A stretch of DNA of 64,000 nt from Halohasta litchfieldiae (GCF_002788215.1 NZ_CP024845.1:2604001-2668000), one strand, 5' to 3'. Positions 52,845 through 61,791 are shown, counted from the stretch's first letter. Notes: generated from the sequence alone by a model not told the origin. Made by a program: numbers and translations.

Positions 52845-54668
52845 CTACGATTCGGCTGGTGTCGACTGGTCGACGTCATCGAAAACGAATGCCGCACCTC
52901 CTGTGTCGGCGGCCTCGACGCTCACACCCCAGCCGTGGACATCCGCGATTCGCGTGACGATAGCCAGTCCCAGCCCGGTTCCGTCGCCGGTCGTATACCC
53001 TTCTTCGAGCACCGACTCGCGGTCGGCGGGCGGAATGCCGGGACCGGTATCGCTGACGACGAGTTGCACCGGCCCGTCGGTTTCGGCCTCTCTCACCGAG
53101 ATCGTGATCTCCAACCCACCATCGTCGGTGTCGCCCCCGTTCTCAGTGGAGCAGTGTTCCACGGCCTCATCAGAACCCTCCGAGTTCTGGGTGCCTGTCG
53201 AATGGTTCGAAAATTCCCGCTGGGAATTTTCGTCATCACGAGAGACGGCGTCGCCGTCTCTCGGACGACTATGCTCGACAGCGTTTCGAATGAGGTTCTC
53301 TAGGAGTTGCAGCACGTGCTGTCGGTTGGCCTCAATGTGGATCTCAGCGTCGACCGTGAGTTCGGCGTCGCCGGTTTCGACGTGTTGCCAGGCCGTTGTG
53401 ACACACGACGCGAGGTCGACCGTTGTGGTGTCGACGGCGGCCGCATCGAGCCGGGCCAGCGTCAGCAGTTCGTCGATCAGTTGTTCCATGCGCTGGTGGG
53501 ACTCCTGGATTCGGTCGAAATGCGCCGGATCACCGGTCTTGCGGGCCAGTCCGACGTAGCCCGAGGCGACGTTGAGGGGGTTCCGGAGGTCGTGGCTCAC
53601 GACCGAGGCGAACTGATCAAGCTGCTTGTTCTGCTGTTTGAGCTGTGCCTGCTGGTGGTGTTGGTCGGTGATGTCGTGGACGAGAAAGACGCGACCCACG
53701 AGATACTCACGGTCGTCGTACAGTGGTGTGAGTTCGATCTGGTAGTGGTGGCCGTTGAGCTCCATTCGCATGCGCTGGTGGTCGGTCGCCGTGGCCACGG
53801 CATGGAACTGCTCGGCGACGCTCGGCACCGATTTGATCAGCTCCGCGAGCGGTCGACCGATGTCGGCATCGGAGAGATCCAGGAGTTCGAGTCCCCGCTG
53901 ATTGGCGTCGACGAGTCGGTTCTCGCGGTCGGTGACGAACACGGCACTGTTCAGCGTTTCGACGACCGCATTTCGCGCAATCGGTGCGACGTCCATGAAC
54001 TTCGTTCGCTGGATGCCCCACGTCAGCGAAACGCCGGTGATAGCGAAGCCGACAGCCGTCAGATTGTACGAAATCGTCCGGGTAATAAAGGCAATATCCG
54101 TGAGCCACGGGGCGACAATTCCCGCGAGCAGCGCGGCGGCCTGTTTCTGATAGAGGAACTGGCTGGTGAAGACGAACCAAACCAACAGGAACGTCGACAC
54201 CGCGACCAAGAGATACGAGTAGCCGATATGGAGACCGAAGGCGATGCCGTAGGTCGTCTCCCACCCCGATCCAGTGGCCGGATTCGCCACGAACGTCTCC
54301 CAGACGAGATCGGGTCGAATCCAGACGATGGCGTTGAAAATGAGTGGCCAGATCGCCAGCCCACCAATTGTCCGGCGCGTAACGTACTGGTCGTACCCCG
54401 TGTACGCGAGCACGAAGACGAACAGGCTCGCAATAACGACCGTAATTCCGGCGAACCACAGTTTCATGAAGGCAACCGACAGAGGTGTGCCCGGCACGAC
54501 TGTCACAACGAACTCACAACAGGCCCAAAACCCCATCCCGAGCAGTGTCACGACGAGCGGTCGACCACCCGGCTCCTCGCGGAGCTGCCACGCCTGGGTC
54601 GCCGCCGCCACCACCAACACAACCGCAACTGCGAACGAGATCGAGTAGAGCGGATACTGCAGCGGCAT
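52845..54668 (-). CDS. sensor histidine kinase with 7TM sensor, PAS and palindrome-bearing insertion
   Basis: This 607-residue kinase has a seven-helix N-terminal sensor (about residues 5-218, HisKA_7TM type), a PAS domain (about 235-335), a HisKA helix with phospho-acceptor His359 in VVSHDLRNPLN, and a HATPase domain. The N-box has Asn462 in RNAVEH, and then 50 extra residues (467-518) rich in Ser, Asp and Asn carry a partial N-box repeat, DEAVEH at 500-505. DTGPGIP and GTGLGL boxes follow at 540 and 563. The DNA of the extra part has two perfect hairpins. A TATA-like box at 54691-54700 fits a leaderless start. Confidence 0.9.
   Translation of the reverse strand: MPLQYPLYSISFAVAVVLVVAAATQAWQLREEPGGRPLVVTLLGMGFWACCEFVVTVVPGTPLSVAFMKLWFAGITVVIASLFVFVLAYTGYDQYVTRRTIGGLAIWPLIFNAIVWIRPDLVWETFVANPATGSGWETTYGIAFGLHIGYSYLLVAVSTFLLVWFVFTSQFLYQKQAAALLAGIVAPWLTDIAFITRTISYNLTAVGFAITGVSLTWGIQRTKFMDVAPIARNAVVETLNSAVFVTDRENRLVDANQRGLELLDLSDADIGRPLAELIKSVPSVAEQFHAVATATDHQRMRMELNGHHYQIELTPLYDDREYLVGRVFLVHDITDQHHQQAQLKQQNKQLDQFASVVSHDLRNPLNVASGYVGLARKTGDPAHFDRIQESHQRMEQLIDELLTLARLDAAAVDTTTVDLASCVTTAWQHVETGDAELTVDAEIHIEANRQHVLQLLENLIRNAVEHSRPRDGDAVSRDDENSQREFSNHSTGTQNSEGSDEAVEHCSTENGGDTDDGGLEITISVREAETDGPVQLVVSDTGPGIPPADRESVLEEGYTTGDGTGLGLAIVTRIADVHGWGVSVEAADTGGAAFVFDDVDQSTPAES
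53208..53232. repeat. perfect palindrome inside the kinase gene, 11-bp arms
   Basis: CGAAAATTCCC (53208-53218) and GGGAATTTTCG (53222-53232) flank a 3-base loop GCT. It lies in the 50-residue insertion of the ATPase domain and is translated in frame. Confidence 0.9.
53239..53263. repeat. second perfect palindrome inside the kinase gene, 11-bp arms
   Basis: CGAGAGACGGC (53239-53249) and GCCGTCTCTCG (53253-53263) flank a 3-base loop GTC. It is six bases from the first palindrome and has the same arm and loop lengths. Confidence 0.9.
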
Positions 54669-54690
54669 TTCCTGTGGCTTCTTCGCTCAT

Positions 54691-54700
54691 TTATAAAATC
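54691..54700 (-). promoter_or_regulatory. TATA-like box of the histidine kinase gene
   Basis: The minus-strand GATTTTATAA is centred about 27 bases before the ATG at 54668. Confidence 0.5.
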
Positions 54701-54849
54701 CGTTTGCCGTATCTATCAACAGTAAGAATTGGACCGCGTACGCGGGACACGACGGTCGACCGATGCTCACGACCGCAAACTTCGGTGTGAACCGCAACAC
54801 AATCTAATTTGGGTACCCCAACGCCTTCATGCGGTTTTTCAGCGGTAGC

Positions 54850-54857
54850 TTTATATA
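54850..54857 (+). promoter_or_regulatory. TATA-like box of the hsp20-like/cdc48 operon
   Basis: TTTATATA is centred about 32 bases before the ATG at 54886, implying a leader of only a few bases. Confidence 0.55.
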
Positions 54858-54885
54858 CTTTGAAGAATAACTGTGAGTTAGTACT

Positions 54886-55134
54886 ATGAATGAACCACAG
54901 GCAGCCGGTCATGACGACCGCTTCGTGCGGCGCTACGAGTATGACGACCACTCGCTGCTCGCGGTCGACCTCCCGGTCGACGACGAGCAGGTCGATGTGG
55001 ATGTCGTCGGCTCGACAGCGATTCTCGTCATCGATCACGGCGACCGTCTCACCGAGACGGAGTTTGAACTGCCCGGCACGGACCCAAACGTTGAGTTGAA
55101 CAACGGCGTACTCGAAATCACGGTGAACAAATGA
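54886..55134 (+). CDS. small Hsp20-like protein upstream of Cdc48
   Basis: This 82-residue protein has a beta-sandwich-like pattern with alternating hydrophobic strands ([51 protein letters not shown]), reminiscent of the alpha-crystallin core but shorter. The GVLEITV end echoes the GVLTVxVPK motif of Hsp20. It overlaps cdc48 by four bases (ATGA), so it is produced along with that unfoldase and could be a cofactor. I am not certain of the family. Confidence 0.7.
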   Translation: MNEPQAAGHDDRFVRRYEYDDHSLLAVDLPVDDEQVDVDVVGSTAILVIDHGDRLTETEFELPGTDPNVELNNGVLEITVNK

Positions 55135-57398
55135 ATCTCACAGTCAAACCACTCAAACAGAAGGACGCCGGTCGACGCCTCGCGGCGGTCGACCGCCTCG
55201 CAGCCGACGAACTCGACCTCTCAGGCGGCGATTTCGTCCGTCTCGACAGCGACGACGGCACCGCCATCGCCCGCGTCTGGCCCGGCTACCCGGAGGACGA
55301 CGGGACCGGTATCGTCCGGATCGACGGTCGACTCCGCCAGGAGGCGGGCGTCGGCATCGACGACAAACTGACCATCGAGAAAGCGGAGGTCAACCCTGCC
55401 GAATCGATCACGATTGCCCTGCCACAACGGCTCGGCATCCGTGGGAATATCGATTCGCTGATTCGACGCGAACTCGGTGGCCAGCCAGTCACCTCCGGCC
55501 AAAATGTTCAGTTACCACTGGGCTTCGGCTTCATGGGCGGCCAATCGCAGGCTGTTCCACTGAAGATCGCCTCAACGTCGCCATCGGGCACGGTCGTCGT
55601 CACTGACTCGACGGAGGTCACCATCTCTGAGAAACCCGCCGAACAGATTCAGGAGGCACCCAGCGGTGCCGCACCGGGCACCTCGGGAACCCCCGACATC
55701 GCCTACGAGGACATCGGTGGCCTCGACGACGAACTCGAACAGGTTCGAGAGATGATCGAACTGCCAATGCGGCACCCAGAGCTGTTCAAGCGGCTCGGGA
55801 TCGACCCACCGAAGGGCGTCCTGCTCCACGGCCCACCGGGCACCGGCAAGACGCTGATCGCCAAGGCCGTCGCCAACGAAATCGACGCCAGCTTCCACAC
55901 GGTCTCCGGCCCGGAGATCATGTCGAAATACTACGGAGAGTCCGAAGAGCAGCTCCGTGACATCTTCGAGGAGGCCTCCGAGGAGGCCCCCGCGATCATC
56001 TTCATGGACGAACTCGACTCCATCGCGGCCAAACGCGAGGAGGCAGGCGGCGACGTCGAACGACGCGTCGTGGCCCAGCTCCTGAGCCTGATGGACGGGC
56101 TCGAAGAGCGCGGCGAAGTCGTGGTCATCGGCGCGACCAATCGTGTCGACGCTATCGACCCCGCGCTGCGGCGTGGTGGCCGGTTCGACCGCGAGATCGA
56201 GATTGGGGTTCCGGACCGCGACGGACGGAAAGAGATCCTGCAGGTCCACACCCGCAACATGCCGCTGGCCGAGGGGATCGATCTCGACGTGTACGCCGAG
56301 AACACCCACGGCTTTGTCGGCGCGGACCTCGAAAACCTCGCCAAAGAGGCCGCGATGCACGCGCTGCGACGAATTCGCCCACGGCTCGACCTCGAAAGCG
56401 ACGAGATCGACGCCGACATCCTCGAATCCATCGAGGTGCTGGAGAGCGACCTCAAATCGGCCTTAAAAGGGATCGAACCCTCGGCGCTGCGTGAGGTGTT
56501 CGTCGAAGTGCCCGACGTCTCTTGGGAGGACGTTGGTGGCTTAGAGGACACCAAAGAGCGCCTCCGCGAGACGATCCAGTGGCCCCTCGAATACCCCGAA
56601 GTGTTCGAGGAACTCGACATGGCCGCCGCGAAAGGTGTCATGCTGTATGGTCCACCGGGGACCGGTAAGACCCTCTTGGCAAAAGCGGTCGCCAACGAGG
56701 CCGAGTCGAACTTCATCTCGATCAAAGGCCCCGAACTCCTCAACAAGTTCGTGGGCGAATCGGAGAAAGGAGTCCGCGAGGTCTTCAGCAAGGCCCGCGA
56801 GAACGCCCCGACCGTGGTGTTCTTCGACGAGATCGACTCGATTGCCGCCGAGCGCGGAAGTCAGTCGACCGACTCGGGTGTCGGCGAACGGATGGTCAGC
56901 CAGCTGCTGACCGAACTCGACGGCCTCGAATCGCTGGAGGACGTCGTGGTAATCGCCACCTCGAACCGCCCAGACCTGATCGATTCGGCACTCCTGCGGC
57001 CCGGTCGACTGGACCGACACGTCCACGTCCCGGTGCCCGACGAGGATGCTCGCCGGAAGATCTTCGAGGTCCACACCGACGAAAAACCGCTGGCCGACGA
57101 CGTGGACCTCGGCAAGCTGGCTCGCCAGACCGAGGGCTACGTCGGCGCGGACATCGAAGCGGTCTGCCGCGAGGCATCGATGGCTGCCAGCCGGGAATTC
57201 ATCGGCAGCGTCAGTCGGGAAGAGGTCGCCGAATCGGTCGGCAACGTCCGGGTGACGATGGCCCACTTCGAGGATGCCCTCGATCAGGTCCAAGCAAGCG
57301 TGACTCCCGAAACGCGAGAGCGTTACGAGGAGATCGAACGTCGCTTCGGCAAAAGCGAGATCGACACCGAAGACGATCTCGGCACCGCGTTCCAGTAG
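55131..57398 (+). CDS. cdc48: CDC48/VCP-type AAA ATPase
   Basis: This 755-residue protein has the Cdc48 N-domain (residues 1-185), then two AAA modules. The first has Walker A GPPGTGKT near 234-241, Walker B with [11 protein letters not shown], and an arginine-finger [13 protein letters not shown]. The second has [19 protein letters not shown] and [13 protein letters not shown], with the aromatic pore-loop segments in each half. It unfolds proteins for proteasomal degradation; a proteasome alpha subunit is at 0.6-1.3 kb. The tail ends [22 protein letters not shown] without the HbYX motif of PAN. Confidence 0.95.
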   Translation: MNLTVKPLKQKDAGRRLAAVDRLAADELDLSGGDFVRLDSDDGTAIARVWPGYPEDDGTGIVRIDGRLRQEAGVGIDDKLTIEKAEVNPAESITIALPQRLGIRGNIDSLIRRELGGQPVTSGQNVQLPLGFGFMGGQSQAVPLKIASTSPSGTVVVTDSTEVTISEKPAEQIQEAPSGAAPGTSGTPDIAYEDIGGLDDELEQVREMIELPMRHPELFKRLGIDPPKGVLLHGPPGTGKTLIAKAVANEIDASFHTVSGPEIMSKYYGESEEQLRDIFEEASEEAPAIIFMDELDSIAAKREEAGGDVERRVVAQLLSLMDGLEERGEVVVIGATNRVDAIDPALRRGGRFDREIEIGVPDRDGRKEILQVHTRNMPLAEGIDLDVYAENTHGFVGADLENLAKEAAMHALRRIRPRLDLESDEIDADILESIEVLESDLKSALKGIEPSALREVFVEVPDVSWEDVGGLEDTKERLRETIQWPLEYPEVFEELDMAAAKGVMLYGPPGTGKTLLAKAVANEAESNFISIKGPELLNKFVGESEKGVREVFSKARENAPTVVFFDEIDSIAAERGSQSTDSGVGERMVSQLLTELDGLESLEDVVVIATSNRPDLIDSALLRPGRLDRHVHVPVPDEDARRKIFEVHTDEKPLADDVDLGKLARQTEGYVGADIEAVCREASMAASREFIGSVSREEVAESVGNVRVTMAHFEDALDQVQASVTPETRERYEEIERRFGKSEIDTEDDLGTAFQ

Positions 57399-57462
57399 AC
57401 GCTACTGAATCACACCGTTGCGGACACTATTTTGACTGCTGTTGAATCGTCGCAGAGGAGGC

Positions 57463-57699
57463 CTACCTGAGTCGGTATCCCGCGAGTACGAGCACAATGC
57501 CTGCCACTGTGTACTCGATCTTTAGTAAGAATGCATCCAGAAGATCAACAGGATGGGACCATGCATAGAGAGCGTCGATGGCTGTTCCGACGCCAATAAA
57601 CAGTAACACGAATCCACCGAGAAGTACCACGAGGCCAATTTTCATCAATGCTTTTTGTCGACCGGGAGATGGTGACGCAGTGGGCTGGCCACCATTCAT
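57463..57699 (-). CDS. small membrane protein, two spans, 78 residues
   Basis: This short protein (MNGGQPTASPSPGRQKAL) has hydrophobic helices at about residues 20-42 and 55-75 with an intervening His-Pro-Val-Asp loop. It ends 65 bases beyond the cdc48 stop and is convergent with it. Family not recognised; two-span proteins of this kind are frequent in haloarchaea. Confidence 0.6.
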   Translation of the reverse strand: MNGGQPTASPSPGRQKALMKIGLVVLLGGFVLLFIGVGTAIDALYAWSHPVDLLDAFLLKIEYTVAGIVLVLAGYRLR

Positions 57700-57808
57700 T
57701 TGTTATAGTCTAGTCAGATGGTTGAAAAGCGTATCGCAGCCAATGTGACATTCTTGGCCGCAGCCATCACAGCTACCGTCGACGACACCCGGTCTCTCGC
57801 CTAAACTG

Positions 57809-57904
57809 GCGTGAACGGTCGACGGGTTTTATTTTGGTAACTCCTGTCAATGTAGACACCCCTACCTGCGTGTCCCCACGGACACACCCCTCCAGCCACT
57901 GTCG
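57809..57904. repeat. ~95-bp repeat, copy 1 (downstream of the DUF2071 gene)
   Basis: The copy begins with 25 bases identical to copy 2 (57809-57833, containing GGTCGACGGGTTTTATT) and shares ACACCCCTACC/CACCCCTACC, GCGTGTC and a final CACTGTCG-like end. A hairpin GTGTCC-CCAC-GGACAC lies in the middle. Copy 2 at 58761 has a different but complementary hairpin. The conserved TTTTATT looks like a TATA-like box. Confidence 0.85.
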
Positions 57905-57976
57905 ACTGGCGTGGTCGATCTGTGGCTTGATTTCTATTCGTGAGTCGTTGGTGTGTCGACTAGCGGATGCCACCGG

Positions 57977-58666
57977 CTACAGTTGGTTACTCCGCGAGGC
58001 AACCACATCGAGCCCGGGACTGTAGTAGCAGACCGGCTCGGCTTCGGGTTCGGCGAAACCGTGGCTCTTGAGTAGTGTGCTGGTCGTGATCTCGGCGTCG
58101 GCCGGGTAGAGCGTCCACGGCTCGTGGTCGACATCGGTATACCGAATCGAGCCGTCCTGTGCTTCCGTATAAAATCGGTAGCGTTCGACGAGGAACTCGC
58201 CGAAGGGGTCCTCTGGAGCCGCAAACGGTTTACCGGTCGGCCAGTAGCTCGCCTCGTAGTGGGCCGGCCGCGAGCCGGGATGCATTCGTCTGCTTTTGAA
58301 TTGGACCCGGCCGTCGACCCACTCCAAGCCGATTCGCGCATAAAAGTACGGCAGATGTTGGAAGACTCTCGCGCCGATGACGCTCGCGATGCCCTGCGCA
58401 TCGAGGCTGAAGAAGTAGACGCTGGGGACGCCGTCGCGGGTGACGTAGGTTCGGAGATTGAGTTCCGGCAGTCGAATTCCGAGCTGCTTGGGCAGCCCCT
58501 TCGGCCGGACGTCGACGTTCGTGAAGGGAACGACCGAGAGCCACGCCGAGCCGTCGAAGGTGTCGGGGGCGAGCCCGTCGGGCAGGTGGGCGTCCATCAC
58601 CCGTGGCTCGACCGGGTAGTTCTCGAACAGCAGGTGTCGCCAGCCCATCTCCAGTGGCACTACCAT
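57977..58666 (-). CDS. DUF2071 (YqjF-like) family protein
   Basis: This 229-residue protein has the DUF2071 pattern: MGWRHLLFENYPVEPRVMDAHLPDGLAPDTFDGSAWLSVVPF, followed by PELNLRTYVTRDGVPSVYFFSLDA and ALEGARVFQHLPYFYA-like core (here VIGARVFQHLPYFYARI). The family has an acetoacetate-decarboxylase-like fold without proven activity in most members. It is bracketed by the two copies of the repeat, 72 bases beyond the stop and 94 bases before the start. A TATA-like GATATTC lies near 58691-58697 on the minus strand. Confidence 0.8.
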   Translation of the reverse strand: MVVPLEMGWRHLLFENYPVEPRVMDAHLPDGLAPDTFDGSAWLSVVPFTNVDVRPKGLPKQLGIRLPELNLRTYVTRDGVPSVYFFSLDAQGIASVIGARVFQHLPYFYARIGLEWVDGRVQFKSRRMHPGSRPAHYEASYWPTGKPFAAPEDPFGEFLVERYRFYTEAQDGSIRYTDVDHEPWTLYPADAEITTSTLLKSHGFAEPEAEPVCYYSPGLDVVASRSNQL

Positions 58667-58760
58667 GTCGACTGTTGGTGGCTCGGACGAATATCACTTT
58701 GGCCGGAGACGGTAGTCGACGCCTGATAGCCACCAATCGGCGATTATCCGGGCGATTCGG

Positions 58761-58854
58761 GCGTGAACGGTCGACGGGTTTTATTCTGCTAGAGGTTGTC
58801 ACAGTAGTCACCCCTACCCGCGTGTCACGCGACACGTCCCTCCGGCCAGTGTCG
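58761..58854. repeat. ~95-bp repeat, copy 2 (upstream of the DUF2071 gene)
   Basis: The first 25 bases (58761-58785) are identical to copy 1; the remainder matches at about two-thirds of positions with two short gaps. Its hairpin CGTGTC-ACGC-GACACG pairs fully although the stem bases differ from copy 1. It lies upstream of the DUF2071 gene in the same orientation relative to copy 1. Confidence 0.85.
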
Positions 58855-59042
58855 GCAGTGGGTCGACGGCTGGCCTGTTTTATTCGGTGAGTGGCAAGAC
58901 TGTCGGCGTGCTGGGAGGTCGATCATCTCCCGGTTCGTTCGAGTATATAAAGCCGTTCAGGAGTATTCGATTGCCGATTCGGCCGGATTTCGTGCTCCGG
59001 CTGTGCCTATCGGATTCGATGTGGACAGTCGTTCGACGGCAC
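58855..59042. other. rest of the gap upstream of repeat copy 2
   Basis: No gene is visible. A strong TATA-like GTATATAAAG at 58943-58952 has no obvious gene downstream on either strand; read on the minus strand (CTTTATATAC) it would start a transcript running into repeat copy 2. Confidence 0.5.
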
Positions 59043-60200
59043 TCACGCGGGCAGTCGACCAGCACGTTCGAGCACTGCGAGCCCGGCAACCGTTGCCACG
59101 AGGGCGAGTGCGCCAGCAGTGAAGACCGTACCGTACGCGTAGCCGCCTTCGATCAGCGCACCGACGACCGAGGAGCCACCCGACTGCGACAGCATCCAGG
59201 CGGTACTGAAGACGGCGTAGGCGCTGCCGCGGGTCGAGTCCGGCAACGCGGTCAGAATGTAGGCGTCGACGGCGGGAAACAGCGCGTGGATGACAAAGCC
59301 GATCAGCGCCGAGATTACCGCCAGCGCGACCAGCCCCTCTGCGGCGACCAACAGCAGCAGGCAGCCAGCGAAGGAGGCAACGATCCCGAGTAACAGCGGC
59401 ACCGAGGGGAGGTCGTCGACCAGCTCGCCAGCGACAAAGAAGGCAGGCACGCCAGCCGTAAAGACGATAGTTAGCATCGTTGAGGCCGCGTTCGGCGAGA
59501 GCCCACGGGACTGCATGTAGAGTTCATAGAAATTAAAGACGCCCTGCCAGACGAAGACCGCGACGCCAGCCAGCCCAAGGGCCGCAAGGATAATCCGCCA
59601 CTCCGAGCGCGCACCGGCGAGTAGCGAGCTGTCGTCCGCACCCGCATCCGGCATCTCGGTCCGCCGGGCGACGATCACGGTGGCGGCGGTCACGACGGCA
59701 GTGCCGACCGCAATAGTCCACAGCGAGAGCCGCCAGTCGACCCACAGCGAGATGGCGACCAGTGGGGCCGCGGCCACCGCGGCGACTTGGTTGGCCGCGC
59801 CGTGAATACCCATGACGCGGCCGACCCGACTTGGGAACAGCTCACTCAAAAGCGGGTTCGCCGAGACGAAATAGACGCCGGAGGCGCTGCCCATGAAAAA
59901 CGCCCCGATCATGAGCTGTTGAACCGTAACCGCCGTAGCAGTCGCGGCCGCCGAGAGGGTGAGAATTGCCCCCGAGACGATCACGAGATAGTGGCGTGGG
60001 AACCGCGTGAGCAGCCAGCCAGCCGGGAGTCGGAGCGACGCGCTGCCGACCCACGCGAGGGTAACGATGAGGCCAGCGGTCGCCTCGCCGATGCCGAACT
60101 CGGCGATGAACACGTCCAACAGCGGCGCGAAGACGATTCTGGCCAGATTGAGGAAAAAGACGAGCCCACACAACGACCCAAAGAGGTGGCGTCGACTCAC
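59043..60200 (-). CDS. MFS transporter
   Basis: This 385-residue protein has about twelve hydrophobic helices and the MFS motif A in the N-terminal half: GWLLTRFPRHYLVIVSGAIL, with the conserved Gly and Arg of the loop between helices 2 and 3. The second half contains ALIGFVIHALFPAVDAYIL and PDSTRGSAYAVFSTAWMLSQSGG. It resembles drug or small-molecule exporters of the NNP/YcaD-like kind, with no substrate evident. The start at 60200 follows the short basic MSRRHLFG. Confidence 0.82.
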   Translation of the reverse strand: MSRRHLFGSLCGLVFFLNLARIVFAPLLDVFIAEFGIGEATAGLIVTLAWVGSASLRLPAGWLLTRFPRHYLVIVSGAILTLSAAATATAVTVQQLMIGAFFMGSASGVYFVSANPLLSELFPSRVGRVMGIHGAANQVAAVAAAPLVAISLWVDWRLSLWTIAVGTAVVTAATVIVARRTEMPDAGADDSSLLAGARSEWRIILAALGLAGVAVFVWQGVFNFYELYMQSRGLSPNAASTMLTIVFTAGVPAFFVAGELVDDLPSVPLLLGIVASFAGCLLLLVAAEGLVALAVISALIGFVIHALFPAVDAYILTALPDSTRGSAYAVFSTAWMLSQSGGSSVVGALIEGGYAYGTVFTAGALALVATVAGLAVLERAGRLPA

Positions 60201-60302
60201 AGCATCGCTTCGGAGCAGAGGGTCTCAAGGGTTCCGAATGCTTGATTCTCGGCTCAACTGAGCGATAGGTTCAAGCCATTGCGTAAGGAATCCTTACATA
60301 CT

Positions 60303-60563
60303 ATGAGTGCCGACGAACCCGAAGTGACAACAGTGACCTCAAAGGGCCAGATTACGATCCCGAGTCGACTCCGCGAGGAGTTCGGGCTCCAGAAAGGGAC
60401 GAAACTGATGGTCGTGCCAACCGAGTACGGCCTCGTGTTGAAAAAGATCGAGCTGCCGTCTGTCGAGGAATTTCAACAGCGAGTCGAAGACCGTGCCGGT
60501 ACTGTCGAGTTGTCGACGGAGGACGTCGATCAGTTGGTACACGATGCTCGGAGTGATGAATGA
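60303..60563 (+). CDS. AbrB/SpoVT-type antitoxin
   Basis: This 86-residue protein has the swapped-hairpin AbrB motif VTTVTSKGQITIPSRLREEFGLQKGTKLMVV, then a C-terminal acidic tail that should wrap the toxin. Such proteins bind DNA and repress their own operon. The start MSADEPEV at 60303 is preferred over the in-frame codon at 60279, which is part of the leader. It overlaps the PIN gene by four bases (ATGA). Confidence 0.85.
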   Translation: MSADEPEVTTVTSKGQITIPSRLREEFGLQKGTKLMVVPTEYGLVLKKIELPSVEEFQQRVEDRAGTVELSTEDVDQLVHDARSDE

Positions 60564-60970
60564 GAGCGGTTCTCGACACGAACGTGCTTATTTCGTCGGT
60601 GATCTCGACTGGGACGCCGCACAATGTCGTTGTCGCTGGGTTCGAGGGCGAGTATCAACTCATCGTCTCTGTGGCCACGCTCACTGAATTCCGTGAGACA
60701 CTTCTCAAATATCCTGACCGGTTCCACATGAACGAGACCGAAATCCAGCAGGAAGTCGAAACAGTTCGGTACTTTGCAGAGTTCGTCACCCCGACTGAAG
60801 ACATCACAGCAGTTGCGGCCGACCCTGACGACGACAAATTTCTCGAAGCAGCCGTCGCGGGTGATGTCGACTATCTCGTCTCCGGTGATCAGCATCTCCT
60901 GGATCTCGACTCGTTTCGTGGGATCGAGATCGTCACACCACGAACATTCTACGACGACCTCACCGAGTGA
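60560..60970 (+). CDS. PIN-domain toxin (VapC-like)
   Basis: This 136-residue protein has the PIN acidic residues: Asp6 in VLDTNVLIS, Glu in TLTEFRETL, Asp in ADPDDDKFLEAAVAGDVDYLVSGDQHLL, giving a magnesium-dependent RNase site. It belongs to the larger COG1569-like PIN group rather than to the short VapC class. It is translated right after the antitoxin (ATGA overlap), so the two make one type II toxin-antitoxin unit. Confidence 0.85.
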   Translation: MRAVLDTNVLISSVISTGTPHNVVVAGFEGEYQLIVSVATLTEFRETLLKYPDRFHMNETEIQQEVETVRYFAEFVTPTEDITAVAADPDDDKFLEAAVAGDVDYLVSGDQHLLDLDSFRGIEIVTPRTFYDDLTE

Positions 60971-61039
60971 CAGCGGGATCTCAGAAGTGGATGAGACATG
61001 TCTTGAACCGTGTCAGTCAATATCGGCTTGTAGGATGGC

Positions 61040-61660
61040 TCAGTCAAGCGACCGTTCGAAGAGGTAGCCAGTCAGAACTCCGACTGGAACGGTTGCCCAA
61101 CTGGTGTAGACGGCAATGAAGCCGAGCAGTAGCACGAACGTCACCATTGAATCGGTGGCCGTGGCCATCGAGGGGTCGACGGCGATGCTAAAGACCACAC
61201 CGAGCGGAAGTAGCATCGCGCAACTGACCACGTAGCCGACGAGTGTCGACAGCAGGCCACCAATGAACCCACCGAAGCGGAGCGATTCGGGCACGAACCG
61301 CCAGACGGTCAGCCCACCGACGAACCCACTGGGGACGACAACGACAAGCGAAACCCCGCTGGCCATCAGCCAGCTTATCACGGCCATCACAGCAACCCCG
61401 CCAGCCACGAGTGGATTGGTATCGGTTCCGACACTGAAGAACAGCGCTCCGGCTCCCACACCGGAGAGAATTCCCTGTCCGATACCGAAAATGATGGCTG
61501 CCACGGCGGCCGCGGCTGCCATCGTATACCCCGCGCCAATGTCGGGGCGGTCGCTCTTCGGGAGGCTGTCGAGATACTGCGTGAGCCACCTGTCGAAGCG
61601 ATCTAGGAGGGCCATACGTTCGTGTTGGTTGGCTGTTGGTTTCGGATTTGTGGTCGACAT
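61040..61660 (-). CDS. multi-span membrane protein
   Basis: This 206-residue protein has about five hydrophobic segments and a hydrophilic N-terminus (MSTTNPKPTANQHERMALLDRF). Glycine-rich helices (GIGQGILSGVGAGALFFSVG, GGVAVMAVISWLMASGVSL) and the end FERSLD resemble DUF5518-like haloarchaeal membrane proteins, but I am not sure. The later ATG at 61615 (MALLDRFDRW) could also start it. It is divergent to gltX. Confidence 0.55.
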   Translation of the reverse strand: MSTTNPKPTANQHERMALLDRFDRWLTQYLDSLPKSDRPDIGAGYTMAAAAAVAAIIFGIGQGILSGVGAGALFFSVGTDTNPLVAGGVAVMAVISWLMASGVSLVVVVPSGFVGGLTVWRFVPESLRFGGFIGGLLSTLVGYVVSCAMLLPLGVVFSIAVDPSMATATDSMVTFVLLLGFIAVYTSWATVPVGVLTGYLFERSLD

Positions 61661-61791
61661 ATCCGCTACGTGTATCCGGGTGGGACGATTTAGTGAGAGT
61701 AACTCTACTGCAACTCCTGTATTATTCTGTGCCATCTCCACCGTCGACCGATCCACACCCCTTTTGACGGGTCACGCGAAAGCCACACCTA

